From: Apodospora peruviana
Lineage: Eukaryota; Ascomycota; Sordariomycetes; Sordariales; Lasiosphaeriaceae
Assembly: GCA_033439685.1 (NCBI GenBank)
Contig: JAUEDM010000003.1
Location: 4,184,001 to 4,248,000, forward strand
Length of the DNA stretch: 64,000 nucleotides
Direction: 5' to 3'
A model generated the notes under the pieces. It was not told the origin of the DNA, ran no database searches, and was given only the letters and a program-made list of their open reading frames with translations. Below, in pieces: positions 45,851 to 55,922 of the stretch. Made by a program: the position numbers and the translations under genes. Numbering within the stretch: the stretch's first letter is position 1; each line of letters starts with the position of its first letter.

Positions 45851-46678
45851 GCGGTAGAGTTAAACAGGGTTAGTACTTAAGTATGTCTAGTTGTAGTGAG
45901 AGTGGATGAACCTCCAAGGTGAAGCCACGGGTAGTGAGCCGTTTACGAGTTGAGCGGTTCGTTGTGGTGGGCGAATACATCCTCGCCTACCGATTTCAAT
46001 CTGTTGGTTGAAATTAGCGGCTTAACCTCCTTTAAACCATATACATACCGTGAATATACCGTTCTCCTGACCGTGAGCTGTTCGTTGATCATGAGGTCAG
46101 GGTAGTTGTTGACGAATATTGTTCTCTCTCGAAATATAAATTCCTTCGAAAGCAGAAGGAGCTTCTTCAACCTCCTTCTCCGGCTTGTATACATGGCTCT
46201 TTTTCGGAACGGCCCACGTGCGGCAAACGAGCGGCTCACAGCTTTACGAACCGTAAATATACGGTAAACAGACAGTTTATTAATTTAGCGGTCCGAGCTG
46301 CTTCGAACTGCTCAGACTGCGAGCCGCTCGTTACGGTAGGCGAGGACCTATTAGCTCATTGAACCCCCCTCGAACGGCTAGGAAGTATGGTATTATCTGC
46401 CGAGAAGACTGCCGCAAGGAGAACACTAACACCAAAAGGCAAACCAAGATCAAATTTTTAGTGCGTCATTAGTGGAAGAAATATATTAAAAAAGGGGCTC
46501 CGCGACAAATACAGACAAAAAGCAACATTGCCATTTAATTAGTTCCGACGTTGGATTCTGAGCAACTTTAGCCGGCATAACATCATTGATATCACGCTCG
46601 GAGACACCATGATAAATGACATCAATAGCACCCCATCGCACACGTTCACGACGGCACCTTTTTTTCTTTCCACTCAAC
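45851..46678. other. Intergenic with a 12-bp inverted repeat
   Basis: AT-rich. A perfect inverted pair AACGAGCGGCTC (46226-46237) and GAGCCGCTCGTT (46321-46332), with related sequences near 45935-45962, suggests a relic of a repeat or DNA transposon. No gene. Confidence 0.4.
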
Positions 46679-46700
46679 AAAAAAAAAAAAAAAAAAAAAA
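46679..46700 (+). repeat. Poly-A tract of 22 bases in the AA9 5' leader
   Basis: A run of 22 A lies ten bases before the AA9 start codon. It probably falls in the 5' UTR; its length is likely to vary. Confidence 0.9.
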
Positions 46701-46710
46701 GAAAAAAGAA

Positions 46711-47499
46711 ATGGCGAACTCACGGTCCGGGCAGCATAGAAACCCGTTACGAACCTTGGCGGGCCTCGTGCTCGCCACTCGCACCGTCGCAGGCCACGGC
46801 TGGATCAGCTCCATCGCCATCAAGGATGAAACCTTCGTCGGCTTCAACCCTACCATCGCGCCGTGGGTGCCCGACCAAGGGACCATTGCCTGGCCGAGCT
46901 GGAACACCGACACGGGGCCAGTCTACAGCAGCGCCGTTTCCCACCCGGACATCATCTGCAGCGTCAACGCCACAAACGCCGCGAAGACATCTACAAACGT
47001 CGCAGCGGGCAGCGACATCACTCTAACATGGACGAAATGGCCCGACTCGCACCACGGTCCGATCCTCACGTACCTTGCCCCTTGCCACGGCGACTGCCAC
47101 GCGGCCAACAAGACCGAGCTCGAATGGTTCAAGATCGACGAGACGGGACAGATTAAGCTAGGTGCTGGGAACGGGACCGCCGGATACTGGGCTGCGGACC
47201 AGCTTATCGCGCAGAATGGCGACTGGACGGTGCATATTCCGTCGTCGATCAAGAAGGGCAACTATGTCCTCCGCCATGAGATTATCGCGCTGCACTCGGC
47301 GTACAATGTTGGTGCTGCGCAGCTTTATCCCCAGTGTGTCAATCTCGCTATCACCGGGGACGGGACGGAGTCGCCTGTGGGCGTTGTTGGGCAGAAGTTG
47401 TACTCTGCCACGGAGGCTGGACTGCATTATAACATCTATAATGACGAGCTGGCGCCCAAGTACACTATGCCTGGGCCTGCTTTGTGTAAGGTCCCTTAA
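46711..47499 (+). CDS. AA9 lytic polysaccharide monooxygenase
   Basis: Single exon, 262 aa from ATG 46711. A signal peptide (LRTLAGLVLATRTVAG) is cleaved before His29 (HGW), so His becomes the N-terminal residue of the copper histidine brace, which defines this enzyme class. The second copper His is in DSHHGPILTYLAPC (about 114-115), and the axial Tyr is Y216 in QLYPQCV. HEIIALHSA is the usual conserved strand. The Cys pair IICS and PQCV forms the conserved disulfide. AA9 enzymes cleave cellulose oxidatively outside the cell with electrons from cellobiose dehydrogenase or phenols. There is no cellulose-binding module. The neighbouring genes are unrelated. Confidence 0.94.
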   Translation: MANSRSGQHRNPLRTLAGLVLATRTVAGHGWISSIAIKDETFVGFNPTIAPWVPDQGTIAWPSWNTDTGPVYSSAVSHPDIICSVNATNAAKTSTNVAAGSDITLTWTKWPDSHHGPILTYLAPCHGDCHAANKTELEWFKIDETGQIKLGAGNGTAGYWAADQLIAQNGDWTVHIPSSIKKGNYVLRHEIIALHSAYNVGAAQLYPQCVNLAITGDGTESPVGVVGQKLYSATEAGLHYNIYNDELAPKYTMPGPALCKVP

Positions 47500-47732
47500 T
47501 ATCCCATCGGGGATGAGCATGTGCTAATTTGAAGGAGATAGATACCGCCCCGATTTAGATCTGACAGCTGCCATAACTGCTGGCTGCCGGACTGACTGAC
47601 GCCCATACTCGCGTGACGCGTCACGTATGGGATGAAAGTGCTGGGCTGGCTGTGCACTGCAAAAGGGGGGCGGCGGGGGCGGAATGGGGGTTTATAGGTC
47701 ACGAAACCAATCAACCCATTCGATTATTCTCT
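47500..47732. other. Short spacer
   Basis: 3' flank of the AA9 gene, with a G-rich run (ggggggcggcggggg) near 47665-47680. No gene seen. Confidence 0.4.
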
Positions 47733-47838
47733 GGCTTGGTGGTGCAACGGGCTTTTAGCACATGTTCTCTCCATTGGGAGGGCGCAACCTGGTTGTTGCT
47801 TGAGAACACAAGATCCCCGGTTCGACCCCGGGGTCGAA
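47733..47838 (+). tRNA. tRNA-like sequence with CCA anticodon and intron (possible pseudo-tRNA-Trp)
   Basis: A D-arm (GTGC/GCAC stem), an anticodon stem (GTTCT/AGAAC) with T before CCA at 47771-47773, an intron after the anticodon and a B-box ggttcgacccc are visible, with a T-run terminator at about 47858-47868. The acceptor stem does not pair (ggcttgg against gtcgaat), and the T-stem is too long. It may be a decayed tRNA-Trp or a tRNA-derived SINE head. Confidence 0.35.
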
Positions 47839-47989
47839 TTGTGAATTATTATTCTTCTTTTTTTTCCCGTCGTTCCGTCTTTGGCTCTGGCAACTTGCCC
47901 ATCCAGTACATAAATGATCCATTTATTTAGAAATTTCTTTACATTCAAAGCAAATAAAACTCCCTCCCCCAATACAATAACCGCTATAT

Positions 47990-48671
47990 TTACGCGCTTA
48001 CATCCGCCATCTCCTCCTGGATGATATCCCTCACATACCCCGACTCATGCCCATCGACAGGCAACACACCATGCGGGACCGGCTTGATCCTGAGCTCGTA
48101 GTTAAGAACAACCGGCACAGGATTGCGCGGTTTCTTAAGCCAGAACCGAACCACAGCCTGGAACCGAATATCTGGCTCGTGGCAATCCAGCAAGTACAAA
48201 CATGCACGACACCGCATTGGGTTTCTCGGGTAGCGGGATCGCGGCCGTGAGCAGGTTGATCCCAAAACTGCCCCGCGGCAGATCGTGTTTCTCTTGGACG
48301 AGTCGCCGGCAGGCCTCGCGGAGGTTCGCGCGGAGCTCGGCCGCGCTGGTCGGGTCGACTGTGCCTGCGGAGCAGGCGGGTGCTTCGACGAAGCCCTGGC
48401 CGGAACAGGCGTTACAGGAGTGGACGGGTGAGACGTCGTTGAGGTGCGGATTCTCGTTGTTGTAGAAGTGGCGGTAGTAGGCGCTTACCCACCTTTTTTT
48501 TTTTTTTTTTTTTTTTTTTTCATTTGGGAGCAGTTGTGCCATATTGACTACAGGCAGTGTGGAATCTGGCTGCTTGGTTGGATGCTTGCCTTGGTTGATC
48601 TTGACGGTTATCTTTTGTGATGTTGTCAAACTGAAGGGCCGTAGAGTTATCTGGGCGGACTGATATCTCAC
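47990..48671 (-). pseudogene. Frameshifted hypothetical protein gene
   Basis: Two coherent minus-strand frames join by a one-base shift near 48210-48260. The first has a CNACSGQGF motif and ends PLPEKPNAV; the second runs LYLLDCHEPDIRFQAVVRFW to GYVRDIIQEEMADVSA. No intron of acceptable length reconciles them (the only possibility is 40 bp), so a frameshift or sequence error is likely. The 5' end is unclear because a 27-base A tract on this strand (48494-48520) interrupts the sequence before AYYRHFYNNENPHL. There is no signal peptide or membrane segment. Family not recognised. Confidence 0.55.
48494..48520 (-). repeat. Poly-A tract of 27 bases (poly-T on the plus strand)
   Basis: A homopolymer on the coding strand of the frameshifted gene. 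It could encode a Lys run or be a slippage tract inside an intron or leader. Confidence 0.9.
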
Positions 48672-48931
48672 ATTTTAACTAGGTCGTCGACGATAAAGAG
48701 CCTGGGACGATGTTAGCACAAAGAAACGGAGGCTATTCTTAGTCGAGGATGAAGACCACACCCTCGATCAAGACAAAAACCGCCATCGACGTTGAAGTCA
48801 CATGTTCTTGCTTTGTCCCTTCTTCAAAGACCGTATATACATACACTTAGTTAATAGCCTCTCTTATGCCAAGATTAATTGGGTGGTTACTACTCTCATT
48901 TGGCCACTACGAAGATATTCCCGTAGCTCCG

Positions 48932-49958
48932 TCACCGTCCAGGCGCCGTCCGGAAAGGCAACTTCCGATGCAATCTCGAAACAATCTCGACATAGTCCTC
49001 CTCATTCTCAGCCGTAATAAACCCATGCCTAATGAGAAAGTTCATCATCACAGTCGCGCAGGCTGGCTTGAACTCGCCATTCCTCATGGCATCCCTGACC
49101 TCCCCCACACTCATCAACTCAAAGCTCTGGATATCCCCGTCGACAGGTTCGAACACGACATCAGCCCCAACCTCAAGATCATACACATAAAGCACACCGG
49201 GGTTCATTAATCCCAGCTCGCCACCCGCCTTCTCGTCAGACACGTTGAACCACATCACCGTGCCCGCCGCAACAGCATTCTTCCGCACAAACTCTTCGTC
49301 TAGAGCAGCTTCCTCCCCGGCTTCGCGAACAATACACTCAAACGGTGTCTCGCCTGCCGCCACGCCCCCAGCAACCGCCTGGTCCAACATGTTGGGGTAG
49401 GTCGATTTATTCGCGTTGCGCCGCGGAATCCAGAACTTCATGTCGCCTTCTTCGGTACGAGCGTAAACAGTCATGTGTGCACCCCGGCCGATGATACCGA
49501 ATAGGGACATAGCGGACCGCTCGATGGCGACATCAAACTGCGCACCAATGATGGGGAACAGCTCGTCGCGCGGCTTGCCGAGGCGCGGAAAGGCGTTCAG
49601 ATCGCGTGCGAGGTAGAGGAGGTCGTCGATTGCTTGTGTGCAAGCTTTTTGCCAGTTATCGTTCTCGCTGCCAGCGGGCTTGAGGAGGTGGATCTCTTTG
49701 CGTGGTGAGCGGACGATCTCGAAGTTGGATGTCCATGGCATGCGGAGGACGACCGAGTCGACGATGTAGCCGTGCGGATTGGGGTCGTCCGGTAGAAAGA
49801 AGAGCCATAGTGGTTCGATGGCTTTAAGATAGGCGTCGTTGTTGATGACATCGGGGTATGGGAAGCTGGGAGGGTCAATTTGAGTGATTGGATGCCTTTT
49901 AGGTGGTTTGAAAGACGTACTTGTCGCATTCTTTGACGATTTCTAAATTGCTCTTCAT
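48932..49958 (-). CDS. NUDIX hydrolase with DUF4743-like N-terminal domain
   Basis: Model: complement(join(48932..49865,49921..49958)), 323 aa. Exon 1 encodes MKSNLEIVKECD; a 55-bp GTACGT...CCCAG intron leads to NFPYPDVINNDAYLKAI. The first 150 residues match the DUF4743-type domain that precedes NUDIX in thiamine-diphosphate-related fungal proteins (LFFLPDDPNPHGYIVDSVV). The NUDIX box is GGVAAGETPFECIVREAGEEAA (about 175-200), fitting G-x5-E-x7-REuxEE. WIPRRNANKSTYPNMLD before it is the usual substrate region. Such enzymes cleave nucleoside diphosphate-X compounds; members with this architecture act on thiamine diphosphate derivatives. No targeting signal, so probably cytosolic. Confidence 0.93.
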
Positions 49959-50249
49959 GATTATAATTGGTTACAAACATTGACTTTGGACAGTTTGTTT
50001 TTTTTTTTGTTGGGGCGGTGATGGCTGACGTTGGAAACGAGGCGATGGTTGCTTTGCGGAGAATTTTTTTAGTCTTTTTTCAGGTGCATCAACACGTGAT
50101 CGCGTCATACATTATGTCCCTACCCGATACCCACGATCTCCCCTTTTCCTCCTTTCTGAGTGGTGCGCTGTTCTTGTTTTCGAAGTGGAGTTGTTACGAG
50201 CAAGAAGCGATAAAGTTAATTCGAAAAATCACCTGTCTTTTCTTAGGTA

Positions 50250-50335
50250 ACCACACAGACGGGACTCGAACCCACGGCCTGTAACAGTCGCACCCATGGG
50301 CGGAGGACAGCAGCGTTGCAGGACAGGACACTCAA
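50250..50335 (-). tRNA. tRNA-like sequence with B-box, unassigned
   Basis: On the minus strand gtgggttcgagtcccgt is a good T-arm with B-box. A poor A-box and no clear acceptor stem argue for a tRNA relic or tRNA-derived element. It lies directly beside a 12-bp minisatellite. Confidence 0.3.
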
Positions 50336-50352
50336 CCTTGTTGGAAGGGGTG

Positions 50353-50424
50353 GTTGCTAAGGTGGTTGCTAAGGTGGTTGCTAAGGTGGTTGCTAAGGTG
50401 GTTGCTAAGGTGGTTTCTAAGGTG
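50353..50424 (+). repeat. 12-bp tandem repeat GTTGCTAAGGTG, six units
   Basis: Five perfect units and a sixth with one change (gtttctaaggtg). A short minisatellite adjacent to the tRNA-like sequence. Confidence 0.95.
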
Positions 50425-53400
50425 GTTTGGAATTATACCCTACGCATTGTACGTTCCTTGGTACACTGGTCAGGGAACGTTGTTACGTATCACGGGTGTA
50501 TTCTAGAAATTTTCTTCAAAGTATGGAATCACTTATGCTCCCCTTGATTGATCGTTATGACTATGCGCTGGAAATATTTGTCTTTGTAAATTCGTCTTCC
50601 CTTATGTCGAGACTCTTTCTCAGCTGTTAACGCTGTGGTGTTTCCTTACAGCGACCCTGTCCTAGTGAGATGGGGTAGTCTAGTCTCGCTCCTAGTTTGC
50701 AGATGTATCTACCAGGTAACTATTTATCAACCAAATTTTGTCGTCCACCCTGACCGAGCTCCCCTCAGTGGCGTTCAGAGACACCACATCGGCAGCAAGC
50801 AACAGAAGCTGGCGGCCCGTCATCCGTGTCTTCCAAACAGTCTGATCCCTGGGCACAGCATTTATCCCTAGCTGAAACTCAACGTAAATAGGTATGCGCG
50901 GCTCCCCAGCCATCCCGTTGCTTCTTATTCCACTGACGGACAATGTCGTGATCGTTGAGTGGAGTGTCCTGTTCGCAGGAATCCAAGTCGATACCTGCCC
51001 TGACAGTAGTATTGTCGACGTCGAGGATGCCGTCTGGGTGGAGGATTGTCGCCGTGTTGATCTCGATACTATATTTGTTCGGTGGGTGTCTGTGTTTTTC
51101 GGTAACTAATGCGCTGATTGGACCGTTCTTGATGGTACGAATCGGTTCGCGTGCGGTGAACGCCTAGCCAGGTTCGGCGCGGATCAAATAACGGCCCATA
51201 GTATGGCAGTGGATACAGGTAGCAGCGTTGCCCTTGTCGAGGACAGCGTCCATCTCTTCGCGAGTGCTGGTCCGCGCTCAGACGCCGTTGTCGTCGTACC
51301 AGTGGCTAAGATAAACTACAAGGAGAGGCATCTTGTTCGGATGCTGGTATGATCTATCGCGATGGTGGTGTTGCACTTTTCTTTCCATGGTCAACCTGTG
51401 TGCGGCGATGGTTCTTTTATAGTTTATAAAGCGGAGAGCTTGTTGCTTGTTATTAAACTGGAGTCCTGCTTTTTGTCCTCAGAAGTATAGTCATTGTTAG
51501 TCATAATTACTTGGTTTGTGGGTTGATCTGATGCTCTTGACTTCCTGTAGCTTCCAGCTGGGATCTTATATTACTCTTGCGATTAGTAGCACTTTCCAGA
51601 TTGTCTCGCGTTGGCATCTAGAAGTAGCCCGTTCGTTAGGTCGGCCGACATATGATTGACTCGCACACCAAGCAATTCAGAGCTACTGTTGATGAATAGC
51701 GAGCAGGCGACTCACATTATCTCACTCCTCTGAGCACTGGAAACACCAAATCTCATACCTCGGCACCAGTCCACGTCAACCATCTCTCTCTACGTATCCA
51801 GTTAGACTCGAGAGGTTGTCCACGCGTACAGAAAAGATTCTCCATCCGTATCAAACAATGGATCAATTAGGCAGCCCAAATCCCGTCCGGCTAGTTGCAC
51901 CGAGCCGGGAATATTTCCTCATACATCTGGCTTGCGTCTACACCACTCCGAACTCATCAGGTCCCGGCGGCCAAACCCCATTCATCACAATAATACCGAC
52001 GATCATCTTCGGTGCTGGAATCTGTACAATCAACTTTGATGCATTCTCGAAGGACCTAAACAGGCGATGCATGAATCATCTCACTCAGCACTACCATAAC
52101 GGCCGGCCGCGACCGGTTATCCGCAACGGGCTACCTATTCTATCATCTGTGACAACAGCGGGTTCACGAGTAGTTCCGGCAGGATGCTGCCTCTTACAGC
52201 GTCCGAGTTCGGTGAGCACAAGCTCCTGATCAGGTCTAGAAGATACCGTGACCGTATCCATGTGCGGATGGATCTTGAATATGGGTCGTACTTAGGGATG
52301 GCCACTCAAGGAAATACTGTTGTCAGGGGAAATCCTGCTGTCAATGAGGACCTTGATGTCTATGGGATCCCTGCTGTCATTGGGAATCCTGAGGACTGGT
52401 GTTAATGGGAACCAAAACTAGACCTATTGCCCCAGTGCGACAGACTTCTCAACACGAGGACAACTGGAGATGGTAGTTGGCCTTTACGGTTCGAGTTCAG
52501 AAGATGGGAGCTGATATTCTGAGGTGGGAGTGCATAATGTGCCCTTGGGAAAACAGGGCATTCAGAAGCTGAGCAAGATCAAGCCAATAGCGAATACTTA
52601 TTATACATCCGTGGTAGTTGCACACTGAAACCCGATGGGTTAGGTATTCGGGAAAATAATCAAGGTAGTATTAGTGGTGGAGGTGGTTACATACTACAGT
52701 CCAGATGTACTCGGGTGCTAAGCTGCAGCCAGCAGCAAAACAAAGCCAGATAATTCACCGAAATTGCACAAAAATAGGGGAACTTTCCTTCCGGGACAGG
52801 CGGCCGATGTATCCGATCCGCTTCTGTGAGATTGCCAGCCCCTTTCTACTGGCCGGGCGCGTGGTCTTGGCACCACACCATCGATGCAAGGAAACGGAGG
52901 CTGCATATGGCGGTTCAATGGGAACGGTCCAGGCGGTGTTTGATTGTACGCAACTGGCTGTTCTTGGAAAAGAAAAAAAAAGCAGCAATGCAACAGTATG
53001 GTGGCTTTGGCGGGCGCGGCTTTTTTTTTTTTTCGTTGCGGACGCCCAACTACGTAGGTATCTGTGCCTATCCTGAACCTACCTGATAGTATGAGTCAGT
53101 AGACTTACGCACGCAGATGATTATGGTGACATATAGCGTCGTGACCTAACTATCAACTACCACTAAACGAACGCATGGATGTCATCTCTGCCTGTCCCAG
53201 CAGTATGTTGGGTTGAAGTGCTCGAGTGGCACGGCTCGCATCGTACCCGTGGCACTGTACTGCAGTATCACCCTCGCGGCCTTGCCACTAAGTCAACGGT
53301 AACATAGGTAAGGTAGGCAGGTCTCAGTGTCAGGCAGTAGGTCGGGCCCCCAAGATGGGCCGCATTCTGTCGGGATGATCCACGCAAGCCTGATGCAGGA

Positions 53401-53792
53401 GAGCAGCTAAGCATTTGATCTGTGCAGGCAGAACCGAGACCAGCTGCCTTTTGTCGGATGCCAGTGTCGCACCATATGTGCAGCAAGCAGCGCACTCTTC
53501 GGATGCATTACGGGTTGCCAACCTGCTGTCTGCTGCCTGTCTCAAACAATGCACCCCCCTAAACCAGGCAGAAGAACATCCCGCGGCACTTTTCCGATGC
53601 AGAAGAGCTAAAAGATTATCTCATCTTCATCATCGCCGGCGCTTTCCGGTGGCGATATCACCGCTTGGCTTCTGACATCCCAAGCTGGCCAGCGGCGCAG
53701 ATCCTAAGGCGAAAGAGTTTTCAGAAAAGAGCCATCTACTCTCCGGAATAAGACTCTATGTCGGAGCCACAATCATCGGGTGTTCCGTCACG
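50425..53792. other. Mostly decayed or non-coding; one broken gene remnant
   Basis: Minus-strand frames around 50692-51340 can be read as remnants of one gene: MPLLVVYLSHWYDDNGV, TCIHCHTMGRYLI, KYSIEINTATILHPDGILDV, EPRIPIYVEFQLGINAVPRD. Stops and shifts break it and I cannot name it. Plus-strand frames 51816-52229 and 52184-52405 are unsupported. Poly-A and poly-T tracts lie at about 52972-52981 and 53023-53034. The last part should hold the Myb gene promoter. Confidence 0.35.
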
Positions 53793-54986
53793 ATGAACCA
53801 GGCCGACGCTGGAGTGCCGAGACATACGTTCTTTGCCCCTGAACGTCAACAAACACCAACCCCAGGTCATTTTAGGTACAGCACCTATCCGATCAGTCCC
53901 GGCCTCGCAGCAGGAGAATACCGGTCGAACTTATTCTCCACGACAGCAAGAGATGCCCAACAAAACAACAGAGAAACTGGCTGGCAATACCCCCCTGAGG
54001 TCCCTGAGGACGAGTTACCCACAGCCCCGACCCAGCACGAGTACCACCGAGCCAACATGTCCGCAACCTCGGAATCAGAAGGAGAACAGACCCCAAACCC
54101 GAACCACATGTCCTCTGGTCTTACAGCGGCGGCACCAGATTCGACAAACAACATGCCAACAACAACCGGCAGCCCCTTTAGCCCATCCAGCTTCACGGAC
54201 TACCCCCAGTCGGCATACAACTACGGCACATGGACCGCCATGGAGGACAGAACCCTCATGACGGCTCGAGGACAGGGTCGCCACTGGGCCAACATCCAGC
54301 GGACTCACTTTCCCTCCAAGACAGCCAACGCGTGCCGCAAGCGCTACGAACGCCTGATGGAGCGCAAAGGCATGTACGATCTCGACAGGACTAGGCTCGA
54401 GCGGGTCGCCCACGAGTACATGGACATGCGGAAGGAGATCTGGTCGCCGCTTGCTGCGAGAGTGGGGGAGAGATGGCATGTTGTCGAGGCTCAGGCAAAT
54501 ATTTGTTATTTACGAATAGTTCAACTTGTTAGAGTGATTTTGCTAACAACTTCCTGTTGTGAGAAACAGTGCATGTCCGCAGGCCTGAGAGCCATCCAGC
54601 TCAACGCGCGCACCCACGCACGACGCCGACGCAACGAGTCGAGAGCGTCACAAAGAACTGCAGGAGGAGTAATCCCGGGACCGTCACCATTTCCTCCACC
54701 GGACATACACGTCAACAACTCTGGCGGTAACAATAATCTACTACTTGCCCCTGTCGGATTTTCGAGATCCCCAGTGGACGAAGAACATCATCGCCAGCAC
54801 CACTTTGGACCACCACCACACAATACCGGAGCCGGACCGTCACCACAGAACTTTGCGGCGAGCAGTCAACAACCGCATTATGCTAGTCGTGAGGGCCCAT
54901 CTCATGCTCACCATATCGATGATAACACGCCACTTGATCCGAGACTGGAGTATCAGGGGTATGTTGAGAGCGGTCATTATGATTAG
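53793..54986 (+). CDS. Myb/SANT-domain DNA-binding protein, GC-AG intron
   Basis: Model: join(53793..54494,54570..54986), 372 aa. The first about 140 residues are a disordered Pro/Ser/Thr/Asn-rich region. A single SANT/Myb repeat follows at about 145-190: YGTWTAMEDRTLMTARGQGR, then HWANIQRTHFPSKTANACRK with spaced Trp and hydrophobic residues, ending in RYERLMERKG. A second helical part reads WSPLAARVGERWHVVEAQ. The 75-bp intron has an unusual GC donor (CAG|GCAAAT), a perfect TGCTAACAAC branch site and AACAG; splicing gives VVEAQ-CMSAGLRAIQLNAR. Because 75 is divisible by three and the intron has no stop, an unspliced reading (397 aa) is also open. The C-terminus is Pro/His/Asn-rich. Probably nuclear and transcriptional; target unknown. 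Confidence 0.85.
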   Translation: MNQADAGVPRHTFFAPERQQTPTPGHFRYSTYPISPGLAAGEYRSNLFSTTARDAQQNNRETGWQYPPEVPEDELPTAPTQHEYHRANMSATSESEGEQTPNPNHMSSGLTAAAPDSTNNMPTTTGSPFSPSSFTDYPQSAYNYGTWTAMEDRTLMTARGQGRHWANIQRTHFPSKTANACRKRYERLMERKGMYDLDRTRLERVAHEYMDMRKEIWSPLAARVGERWHVVEAQANICYLRIVQLVRVILLTTSCCEKQCMSAGLRAIQLNARTHARRRRNESRASQRTAGGVIPGPSPFPPPDIHVNNSGGNNNLLLAPVGFSRSPVDEEHHRQHHFGPPPHNTGAGPSPQNFAASSQQPHYASREGPSHAHHIDDNTPLDPRLEYQGYVESGHYD

Positions 54987-55922
54987 TATTCGACCGAGAG
55001 GAGATAAGGCCAAATAGACAGATAGGAGCAAGAGGTTAGGAGTAGAATCATCAGGACAGGTTCAGGTTTATGGAACATGATGCATTATGAACGATACAAA
55101 GAGACCAAAAATGTGTATGAATCACGATTATATGAAGATGGGTAGCGATTCATGACTGTATAGAGCTATTAATAGAGTCAGATCATGTTGCTGGTGGCCA
55201 CACGGGTTCAGGCAAGTGAGCTTGACATGATTACCTACATACTAGGGAAATACATGACTTGGAGAAAATTACACCGCACTGTAATGCTTAGACACGTTTA
55301 TACCACTCTAGAATGTAATAACATACCCGTAAGTATCAAACACCGCGTAGTGATTCCTAATCTCGTAGTTGTGGTATATAAGCTAGTTTACTATTGCTAC
55401 ACACACATATCCTACTAGCACTACACAGCTCTTCTTCATCTACAATCAAGATAGGCCGTCTCTGAAGAACCCCTGGAGTTATACATCCAAACCCGCATCC
55501 TTTCAAGGCGTGCGTAGGTACCTTACCTATCCAGCCATGCCATGACCAACAACACGACCCACTGCAAGGCCGTGGTAACCAAAGGGGTTGCAGAATGCAT
55601 ACAGGTGATGTACCTGTGTCTGTTATCACTGCACCGGCGGGTGGCGGGCTGTTACCCGTCCGTCACGACAGGCGTGGTGACACTGTCAGACCAGCGTCTA
55701 TGACGGACGTCCGTACTGTCGGGAAGTCTGCATTTCCATCAAAATCCCCCCGGCATCAAAAGTCCTCCGACGTCGTGTGCATCGCCACCCTCCTGCTGGT
55801 GTCTCGGCTGGCTGAGAAGACCGAGGACCGAGCCACCGAGGAAAAACAAAGCCCCGGGGTCAAGCCAATTTCCTCGTCCCCTTTACCTTCCAACATTGTC
55901 CTTTTCATCCAACTCATGGGCC
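54987..55922. other. Intergenic, nothing seen
   Basis: About 930 bp between the 3' ends of the Myb gene (plus) and glycosyltransferase-like gene (minus). AT-rich first half; no supported gene. Confidence 0.5.
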
